This document shows, one piece after another, positions 57,301 to 64,000 of a stretch of 64,000 bases of DNA (position 1 is the first letter of the stretch; each line of letters opens with the position of its first letter). The DNA is from Meandrina meandrites (lineage: Eukaryota > Cnidaria > Anthozoa > Scleractinia > Meandrinidae), in assembly GCA_963693305.1 (NCBI GenBank), contig OY855905.1, positions 28,912,937-28,976,936 of the forward strand, read 5' to 3'. Both the position numbers and the translations under genes were made by a program. The notes under the pieces were generated by a model, which saw nothing but the letters and a program-made list of their open reading frames with translations, was not told the DNA's origin and made no database searches.

Positions 57301-58301
57301 GCGCCGAAACCAAACGAGTGAAAACTACCATCGGGTTTCAACAGCAAGGTTGTGGGCGTTTTTTGGTTTGTAACACCCGGATCGCCTCCTTCCCAACGCC
57401 TCATCATGTGAACGCTTTCAGGATCGCGAGTAAAAGCGAACGCATAGCCGCTGAATGTTGTTCCAAAGTCTATGGCTACCACCACGAAGTATTGATGTTG
57501 AGGAATGTGGACATCTTTGACTGGTAGGCCCGAGTCGATGGACGCTAGAAGAGAGTCGGAATCTAGCGAAGGTGATCGCGATGTTTGTTCGGATTCTTGG
57601 CCGTTCCGCGACGACACCGCTGATGCCGAGTTCGATGATGTGTCCCCGACTTCATTTATTTGAGGAGAATCCGAGTTTTCACTCGAGTTTGAATTTTGTA
57701 CGTCATCCGGTTTGCTGAAATTCTCGTTTTTGTAATTATCCGATTTCAAAGCTTCCGAGCTTGAACTTTCTTCAGCCCGCTGAAACTTTTCAAAACCTCC
57801 CCCTTGCAAAGGTGACGGAGTTTTCAGATCATACTCCTTCAAGAAAGTAGAATTTGCGGAGGAATTTCCTGCTTGTCTGTCCTCCTCGTCCGGTCGAAAA
57901 TGGATTTCTTGATCGTTATCAGAATCCATGTCTTCGAAGTCTTTAATCAGACTGTCGGCTAGTAACTCTAGGGATGTTGAACACACGCTGGGCGAGTCGG
58001 AAAAGCGCCGAGGAGAGCCGATCGTGCACTGCTCCAACAGAGCGCGTTCTTCTTCCGTCAACGGGAAGTCGAACGGTGTCGGTGTGTTTCCGTCGATGTA
58101 GATGGACGGCAAGGGTATGTTGGAGTTATCAAATTCACTGCCGCCTTCCAGCATTCCCAGATCTTCCTTGATCTTCTGCAGTTCATACTCGCTTAGTGAC
58201 GGTGTTATGTCGCTGTTATTGTTGTCAAATTTGAACTCGTGGTAGAACACAAAGTCATCGTCGAGGGTACCCGCACTGTTAATTACATTGTTGTTTTCCA
58301 T
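45372..58301 (-). CDS. HSPA12A: HSPA12-type Hsp70-like protein (4 exons, 864 aa)
   Basis: Exons 58301-57213, 56370-56149, 47460-47286 and 46480-45372 join in frame (2595 nt) with GT-AG introns of 842, 8688 and 805 bp. Residues 273-286 ([14 protein letters not shown]) are the phosphate-1 loop of the Hsp70/actin ATPase fold. [13 protein letters not shown] at about 500-512 is phosphate-2, and [15 protein letters not shown] the adenosine region. [14 protein letters not shown] and KWSSQGMLR match human HSPA12A closely; I cannot separate HSPA12A from HSPA12B, so the symbol is provisional. HSPA12 proteins are atypical, cytosolic, and lack the usual substrate-binding half. The first ~270 residues are acidic and Ser/Asn-rich with no recognised domain, a much longer leader than I recall for vertebrate HSPA12A. 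Intron 2 hosts the opposite-strand micropeptide cluster. Start: first ATG, in a CCATGG-like context. Confidence 0.93.
46735..47199. mobile_element. 465-bp MITE-like element
   Basis: CAGGCCCGTAGC at the left end and GCTACGGGCCTG at the right end, with a poly-C run of over 20 bases inside near 47151. Lies in intron 3 of the HSPA12-type gene. Confidence 0.65.
47461..49001. other. intron 2 segment upstream of the micropeptide cluster
   Basis: AT-rich, with no exon supported on either strand. A 30-codon ATG frame near 48517 does not resemble the micropeptide family. A TATA-like element close to the first micropeptide is listed separately. Confidence 0.45.
48929..48938 (+). promoter_or_regulatory. 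TATA-like box upstream of micropeptide 1
   Basis: AAATATATAAG lies about 65 nt before the ATG at 49002, placing a start site near 48960. Not seen clearly before the other four small ORFs. Confidence 0.3.
49002..49139 (+). CDS. small membrane peptide 1 (45 aa), divergent family member
   Basis: An ATG frame with A at -3 (ACAATGC). Residues 1-24 form one hydrophobic helix, then [10 protein letters not shown] and an Arg/His-rich tail (RQRHRARMN). Aligned with one residue inserted near the start, [13 protein letters not shown] matches [13 protein letters not shown] of peptide 3, including Leu-Cys and Gly. It lacks the acidic residue and Lys-Lys of the others. An upstream ATG at about 48955 opens a 23-codon frame that overlaps this one, which could repress or replace it. 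The ATG|gtgagg before the stop is donor-like, so splicing to a longer product is possible. Weakest of the five members. Confidence 0.4.
   Translation: MLSVAIFVSVLLVAGVTLFHLYYVGSLCCGLRQRHRARMNVHMVR
50117..50281 (+). CDS. small membrane peptide 2 (54 aa), tandem family member
   Basis: ATG at 50117 in AAGATGG (A at -3). Residues 1-28 read [20 protein letters not shown] then YLLKQCFG: one membrane helix of about 20 residues ending in D-x-Y-L-L-K-Q. The tail is polar and acidic ([12 protein letters not shown]). The frame stays open about 37 codons upstream without another ATG. A plausible acceptor (TTGCAG at about 49923) could start the exon carrying it. Aligns without gaps to peptides 3-5 over the first 28 residues, with synonymous codon differences at conserved positions. 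Family not recognised; a membrane regulator or ligand role would be guesswork. Confidence 0.6.
   Translation: MVVTAVFLGIIVAGFSVLDIYLLKQCFGEPQRQDDNNDDVQEVFPVTIPYFFAR
51102..51254 (+). CDS. small membrane peptide 3 (50 aa), tandem family member
   Basis: ATG at 51102 in AACATGG. Residues 1-20 read [20 protein letters not shown], followed by [10 protein letters not shown]: a short N-terminus, one membrane helix, then a basic boundary. By the positive-inside rule the C-tail would be cytosolic. The tail (about 24 residues) is rich in Val, His, Asn and Tyr. A 12-codon upstream ORF (ATGAACCGACGC..TAG) lies about 100 nt before the start. AATAAA at 51738-51743 could end the transcript. Confidence 0.63.
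   Translation: MVVVELVVVGTFTALTLLDVYILKKLCEGRVYRVHVNSKHHLTGDGSYLL
52936..53100 (+). CDS. small membrane peptide 4 (54 aa), tandem family member
   Basis: ATG at 52936 in ACCATGG, a strong Kozak context. Residues 1-20 read [20 protein letters not shown], followed by [11 protein letters not shown]. Same architecture as peptide 3: Glu at position 5, an acidic residue at 19, Tyr at 21, then I-L-R-K. The tail contains [10 protein letters not shown] and ends ALMSTK. AATAAA at 53543-53548 is the likely poly(A) signal. A SINE lies just beyond, at 53628. Confidence 0.65.
   Translation: MVFVEVFVTATVAVVVAVEAYILRKICRGEELPYLKYGPFFVSRGEALALMSTK
53628..53860 (+). mobile_element. tRNA-derived SINE
   Basis: The head GGGATGGCGCAGTGGTGAGA contains an RNA polymerase III A box. 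GGGTTCGACTCCC about 45 nt later is a good B box. The body (CGACATACGTGGGCTGAGTT, then TTTTTCTCCGGTTTCCCC) is typical of a SINE family I recall from corals. The right boundary is approximate. It is not a functional tRNA: the 3' acceptor stem does not pair. Confidence 0.8.
54240..54404 (+). CDS. small membrane peptide 5 (54 aa), tandem family member
   Basis: ATG at 54240 in GCCATGG, a strong Kozak context. Residues 1-20 read [20 protein letters not shown], followed by YILKKLFTE. Same motif: Glu 5, acidic residue 19, Tyr 21, I-L-K-K. The tail is Asn/Pro/Thr-rich ([16 protein letters not shown]) and ends DYA. The frame is open 11 codons upstream but has no other ATG. AATAAA at 54899-54904 is a plausible poly(A) signal. 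Confidence 0.63.
   Translation: MVVLECLVFGSFAAVVVSELYILKKLFTENNFPHVNNSTPTPIRNLFGNRSDYA
54405..56148. other. remainder of HSPA12-type intron 2
   Basis: 3' UTR of peptide 5, then non-coding DNA. A 117-codon minus-strand frame at 55176-55529 and overlapping frames at 55622-56013 show no recognisable domain. The first is Cys/Gly/Val-rich and may lie in a SINE-like repeat. Confidence 0.4.
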
Positions 58302-60368
58302 GGCTTGGCTGGGCTGAGTGATCTTTAGAGGTCGCTGGTGGGAGGTAAAAACATTCCGTAACTTGTTTATACATGTGAATTGTACAGGTGAGTGATCTGA
58401 ATGCGAATGCTTCAGCCCGGTTAAGATAATTGACAGCCAAGTGAGCTTGAATGTAACATAATCAGGCGGTGAAAATAAAAGAGTTCTAAAAGAAAGAGCT
58501 GATTTGAATAAAGTTACATGGACTTGTTATGGCTCAAAGAGGCTAGCGATTGGACATGCTTCGTAACTATTTGGTTCTCATGACAAAAACATCATTGAGA
58601 TAAACACTAAACCTCAAGGACTTACATTGTTATGACTCCTCGAGCATCAGTTCTTCGTTACGGTTCTTGTCAGCCCCTTGATCAAAAACCACTGAAACTA
58701 AAGCAAAACTGCTGGGAACATTTAACCTTGGCGAAAAGCGAACTAGTTCTATTTAGAATAAGTTGCGATTTCGCAACAGAATTCTAAAATGACGGCGATT
58801 GCAAGTTTCGCCTCACTGATATCAACTTCAAAAGGAGTTTATTATGCTAATTTCAACTGTAATATAGTTTTTGTTTAAACACGCTTTAAAGCAATAAACA
58901 AATTAGGGTGATTTCAATAGCGAAGCCAGCCCAGCGCCTTATTACATGTAATTACTTACGCATGAATAAAACCTGCCAATAGTCAGCCGTAAAAGAAAAT
59001 TGTAAAATTAAAAACGTAATGTACAGTAAAGGCACTGCCTGGAGTAACGGCGAGAACAAAATGATAAATTTGAAAGCGATGAATTACTTGAAGAAACAAG
59101 GCAGGTCAGGATAAAGGATTCTTTTAACAGAACGGAGCAGTATCTATTACCTGACCTCAAACAAGATTTTAGCCTTGCACAAAGCGCATGAAATACTTTA
59201 AAACAAGCAAGAGAGCAAGTCATTTGTCACTGAATCCGAACATGAATTTGCACGACATTTTTGCTAAAATAAACATGAAAACACTCTTGCCCGTCACTAA
59301 AGTTACCTGCAATTGATTTCAGAGCTGTAGTTCGTTTCCTTGTGCCTCAACAAAACAGCTTTTTTCACATGAATAATACTTTTAGCTTTGTTGAATTATT
59401 TGCTGTTACCCAACAGGTGGATGCCGGTGTTAAATCGACAATCCCATGACACTTCGACAAAAATACAACTTGGCTTTTTATCAATTACGTTTTTAATAAG
59501 GAAACCGTTTGCAAACAAGACACAAAGTAGCAAATAAAACTTGAAATTGCTTCGAAAAGTTTGTTTGCAAGCCTACTATAAGCCTAACGAAACTTCAGTT
59601 CCACCAACACTTTCTCCCTAAAACTTGAAAGTTTTGCGGAAATTATTTGCTAATTTTGTAGACCAGGTTTTTTTAAAGTAAAGTTTACAGTACTGCTCAA
59701 ATGAGTTTCACTGAGATTTTTTTGGAGACTTGTTACCGAGAAAATAACGTTTCAAAATCTGGCTCTTCATATCAACCCTGTTTGTTTGTTTGAACGGGAA
59801 AGTTTCCAAAAGACTTCAGAAGCAACTGTTTGGACTTAAGCGTAAGTGAATGGAATAATCATCTCCTCGGTTCGTACTAATGCCTAAATCGTTACATTCA
59901 AATATAAGAAATATTTACAGATTGACAGTTTTGTCTTCTCTGAGAAAAAAATTATATGCCATGCAGAGAGGAATTCAAATAAGCATAGCTACCTCTCATC
60001 AATGTCAATACAAGCATAGAAGTAAATACAGTTTATTAATTACCTTGGCCGCCAAACAATGTGAAAGAAAAGACTCTAAAGAAATTTACATTTCGGTAAT
60101 AGGAACTGTAGTGCAAGACCATTAGTGAATGGATTGCTTGATCTAGCTGCTCATTCACTTAATGCTTTTACTGTTATTCTTGGTGTGTATGAGAAGCATT
60201 AAGGGGGCTTATCCATCAATCAAAGTCTTGTAAAGCCTGCCCAGCGACGTCCGACACTAAACAACGAGTTGAATGCTGTTGACGCTAATGTAACGGAAAA
60301 TGGAGTCGAATGGAGGATTCGAATAATATGGTTAAAAAGTATTGCGAGTTATTTTGAACGCAACCGGA
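58302..60368. promoter_or_regulatory. 2.07-kb divergent intergenic region (HSPA12-type / Mieap-like)
   Basis: Separates two divergent start codons, so both promoters are presumably here. No clear TATA box or heat-shock element array was seen. An 81-codon ATG frame at 59880-60125 has no recognisable features. Confidence 0.45.
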
Positions 60369-63300
60369 ATGTCAAAGAGTCGAACTAGCTCGACACCAGG
60401 CAGTAGCTCTCGGCATAATCGCTCGAACTCCTTTCCTGAAAACGTTCTGGCTGATAATTTACAACCGCCGCGAAAAACGAGTCGAGAGAGGCGAAGCTTT
60501 GATGCCTTGCCTACAAAATCAGAGCCGGATCCACTTCAAAATGGCAAGTTACTTGTTCTGAAAGTCATTGGAAAGGTAAACTTACGTATTGAGCGAAAAG
60601 AATACCAAGAATTGATCAGAATAGTGAATCAAATCCCTGGAGATGTGTTGGTCCTCATTTTAGACAACTTATCCATCGAGAGCTTGTACGCTGATATTCC
60701 AAGCAGTTTAGCTTCGCTCGAAGCGCTTTATTCAAAGATATTTTACGACCGTCAAGGACGACTCCCCGATCATGGGCTGAGTAGCGATGATTTCGTCCAT
60801 CATTTGGTTCGGTATTTCGTCGACGTTCTTAAATACAACAACCAGACATTTGCAAGCGCGCGTTCGCGGGAGCACATCAAGAACATATTCAACATTTGTA
60901 CACAAATGGACGAGTCACTTCACCAGCGGCTTGTGCAGAGAGCGGAACAGTTTTCCAAGGCTTTAAATGGATTTTCCGAGCATGCCTTGCTTGAAACAAT
61001 AACACGATCGTCTGCAACGTATTACATGAAAATGCAGGAGGCTTTGAGAACAGAATTAGAGCGAGCCGTGAGTCATTACAAACACGCTCTACAAAAACTC
61101 TCCGACGTTCTGTTGAGCGTTCCGATGAATAACGCGGAATTATCTTCAGCTATTGCAGGAACCAGTCAGGCAGACATGGATGATAAAACGACACAGTACA
61201 TGAGGAAACTGACCGGACAATCTATCGAGGATAGATTGTTCTTCAACCAGTCGCTGTTTAATACAGTGCACATTAATTCAAGGGACAAACTCCTGATAAC
61301 TGACTTAGTTGACAAGTTAGAAGCTCGCATAAACCACGATAAAGAGGTAGGCGGTGTTGTGTTGTTAGCACAAAACGTTCATTCAATAAAAAGCAAATGA
61401 CAATTTCAAAACAGTTTTAAATTGACCTTTTTATAGAATAAAAAAGAAAGTGTCAGTTCTGATCTACTGACAACACAAACGATGTTTTCTTAATCCTTTG
61501 TCGTAATATCAACATGCAATTTCTTCCTATTGGTCATTATATTTCTTATAATACAGGCTAGGAGAATTTTGTTCTATCTCAACACAGTCTCCATGGGTAC
61601 CCCGAAGGGTTAACACAGATATAATAACATGTGCCTACCCAGTATACGCTTAATCTTTCACTGAGAGGTTATTTCTACCAAGGAAATAAAGTCGAGGATT
61701 CAAATGACGCACAAACATGATGACAGTGATTGTCCAAAACAAGTTTACTATTGAGCCAGTTTAAACAAGAACCTTTGAGTAGACTGCAATAACCCACATT
61801 TTACCATGTGAAGTAAAATGTAATTTATGACAAACCAGACAAGAAATGTTTTATAAGTCAAGAGACAAAGGACTAGAACGGTACACTAAGTCGCAGAGCA
61901 GTTCTGAAAGGCTGGTGAACTTTATTCTTTGAAAATATAAAAATCCACCTCTTGCAGAAGGAACACTTCTGCACAACATAGGTAAAGTTGTGAGATGCTG
62001 AATATATGAAGTAAATCGTGAACTGCGTTGGATAAAACGAAAGAGAACGAGATTTTCGAAGTTATATTTAAACACCTCATCTCAGTGAAGTACTCATCTT
62101 GCTTCAGGTTCTTCAACTTCTGAGCCAGTTGAGAAAAGAGTTTAACGTATCACGTGACGAGCACGTGCTACCGCTGCTCGAAAGATTTCACCATGGGCAC
62201 CGCCTGGTGCTGCAGCTCTTGGAGGAATCCCTGAAGGGCGCGATCAAACCAGAAGCGAAAATCAAGATACCCACCATTACCCACACGACGGCCAGTGGCT
62301 CGGAGTCTGGAGACGTCAGCACTAACGAGGAGGCAGGCGGCAGTGACACTGATCTGTTTGATACTGTCACGCAACTGGATGACGAAACAGGTAACGCTAG
62401 GTTCGAGTCCTCGTAGGCGAACCACATTTTTTTACTATACGTTACGTCTTGTTGTTGTACTAATACTCTCTTTTTATAGACCCTCTCAGGGTTTTTTCCA
62501 GAGGCACGGACAAACGGATTGTTTGTTCCATCACATGTAATTGCACTGAATGCAATGTGCGCGTAACCTGCGGAACACACCGATCTGGAAGTATCACTTC
62601 ACAACTCGGAACTGAGTATCATTTCGCACAACGAAAAGCGTTGCCGTTTTTACTCGGTTGTTGATGTCAAAGAACAGTCGATAGGTTTATCTTCACAAGA
62701 TTCCAGTAACAGAGAAATAAAGAAGGATAAACCTGTACGGAAACTGTACGGAAATCCTGGGCTAGATTGTTCGAAGGGTGATCAGCACTTAGCCTGAATT
62801 TCAGAAGTCTTTTCTGGTCGCTTAATCAGACCAGAAAAGTTGATTTAGTTTTTAGTTTTAATTTGAAGGATAGAAAATATAAATAGGGAATTTCGCTGAA
62901 AAGTTATAAAACTGAAATCAAAATTCACGCCAATCGTGGATTAGCTAATCATGCTTTAGCAACCTCAGCTATAAATCTGTGATAAAAAGGCATCCAAACC
63001 GAAGGAGAGAAGTAACAGTTTAACTCGCTCACGCAAGACTTGACGCTTCTTTACGTCGTGTTTCGATAAGTGACAATAGGCCATTTGCGAGTTACCTTTT
63101 GCCTCTGAGTCAAAACGAGTCTTTCTGTGAAGCCATTCATATGAAAATGAGTTTCACCTGCACGTCCATTTTCATATAAATCGAAATCATTTTCATTAAG
63201 AAATGGTTTCGCACGAGGACTCGTTTTGAAAATGAGGCAAAGGGCAACTCTGCTAAATGGCCTATTGAATGAAATTCTTTTGCAGAATTCTCAGCGCTGA

Positions 63301-64000
63301 GTTCTGCGAGTAGCTCGAGTGACAATGTTGAGACAACACAAGGCAAGAACCTGAGCCCAAAGGTTTCCAGGAAACAACCAACAGATGAGAAGTCAAGCCT
63401 TCGGAAACAGCTGGAGGACAAACAAAAAGAGCTTGAAGCAGCACAAAAAATGGTTCAAAATTTAACAAAAAGAGAGAAAGATCTTATGGATAGGTAAGGA
63501 AAGACAAGAACTGATTTGATAAATTTACTTGAAAACACTTCATAACATATACATTTTTCTTCCGAAGAAAGCCGATGAACCATCTTAAACGTGAAAAAAA
63601 GATGTTTATTATAATTACCACTGAAAACAGGGTGCTTCATTTCTATGAGATTACCAGACACAAGAAACGACACCTTCACGTGTTTGACACCTCCATTCCA
63701 GTGCCGGGGAGGCTGGAATTTCTTTTGTAGTTTTCAGAAAACTGGAAGTTAAAGAATACTTCTTTCACACGGAACTAAAAAGCAAAAACCAGAACATGAA
63801 TGCAACCCGTTGCCTACATTCAAGTTTGCAGAGCAAACTCTTAACTTTAACTTCCCTTACACGCCTTTCAGATTGCAAGATCAGGCGCAAAGACAGCTCA
63901 AAAAGGGCGGGAAATTCGAGGACCTGTCGGCTGGCGAGTGTCGTCCGTCGGCTCTGGTAGAGCGCTATGACAACCTTTACACACAGACCAGGCTGGATGC
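60369..64000 (+). CDS. SPATA18: Mieap/SPATA18-like (mitochondria-eating) protein, 5' part, runs off the right edge
   Basis: Exons 60369-61346, 62108-62390, 63286-63493 and 63872-64000 (cut by the edge) join in frame with GT-AG introns, giving 532 residues so far. The ATG at 60369 begins MSKSRTSSTPGSSSRHNRSN; the upstream open frame has no other ATG. Residues 1-60 are Ser-rich, 60-330 mostly helical, and 420-500 charged and probably coiled coil (LRKQLEDKQKELEAAQK). The last visible stretch, PSALVERYDNLYTQTRLDA, matches the start of the Mieap C-terminal domain (human LLSRFSDSYSQARLDA-like). Mieap acts in mitochondrial quality control in vertebrates and binds cardiolipin. The N-terminal half is not similar to human SPATA18 as I recall it, so orthology is less certain than family membership. 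Confidence 0.72.
63076..63266. mobile_element. 191-bp MITE-like element in Mieap-like intron 3
   Basis: ATAGGCCATTTGCGAGTTAC and CTTTTGCCTC at the left pair with GAGGCAAAGGGCAACTC..AAATGGCCTAT at the right. The right end lies 19 bp from the acceptor of the third exon. A diverged relative is at 31072-31221. Confidence 0.65.

Overview
The window is animal nuclear DNA, most likely from an anthozoan cnidarian such as a stony coral. The grounds are AT-rich, intron-dense genes with GT-AG splice sites, animal-only families (TMEM230, HSPA12, an EVC-type ciliary protein, Mieap/SPATA18), tRNA-derived SINEs of a type I associate with corals, and a very high density of short inverted-repeat elements. The phylum call is inference; the gene calls rest on reconstructed exons.

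Layout. 1-16.5 kb is mostly intergenic: a probable exon of a gene running off the left edge (144-247), several MITE-like elements, short tandem repeats and two weak gene candidates. 16.8-39.7 kb (minus) is a 28-exon gene for an 899-residue EVC-like protein (one N-terminal membrane segment, then coiled coil); every exon joins in frame. One of its introns holds an intronless ParA/MinD-type ATPase gene (25.5-26.6 kb, minus), which looks bacterial in origin. TMEM230 (40.3-41.7 kb, plus) starts 521 bp from the EVC-like gene, head to head. A 3.7-kb spacer follows, with MITEs and a purine-rich minisatellite. 45.4-58.3 kb (minus) is a four-exon HSPA12-type Hsp70-like gene of 864 residues. Its 8.7-kb intron 2 contains, on the opposite strand, five small ORFs of 45-54 codons at 49.0-54.4 kb. 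Four align without gaps over their first 28 residues, and the fifth aligns with a one-residue offset. Each encodes one membrane-spanning helix ending in the motif [DE]-x-Y-[IL]-L-[KR]-[KQ], then a variable tail. I do not recognise this family; it is the best candidate here for an undescribed system. From 60.4 kb to the right edge (plus) lies the 5' part of a Mieap/SPATA18-like gene, divergent from the HSPA12-type gene.

Functional picture. The window is not an operon. It has two divergent pairs (EVC-like/TMEM230 and HSPA12-like/Mieap-like), a convergent pair (TMEM230/HSPA12-like), and two kinds of nested gene inside host introns: a likely transferred prokaryotic ATPase and a tandem micropeptide family. 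Introns and spacers are heavily populated by foldback elements, several with CAGT termini flanked by TA dinucleotides, as in Tc1/mariner derivatives.
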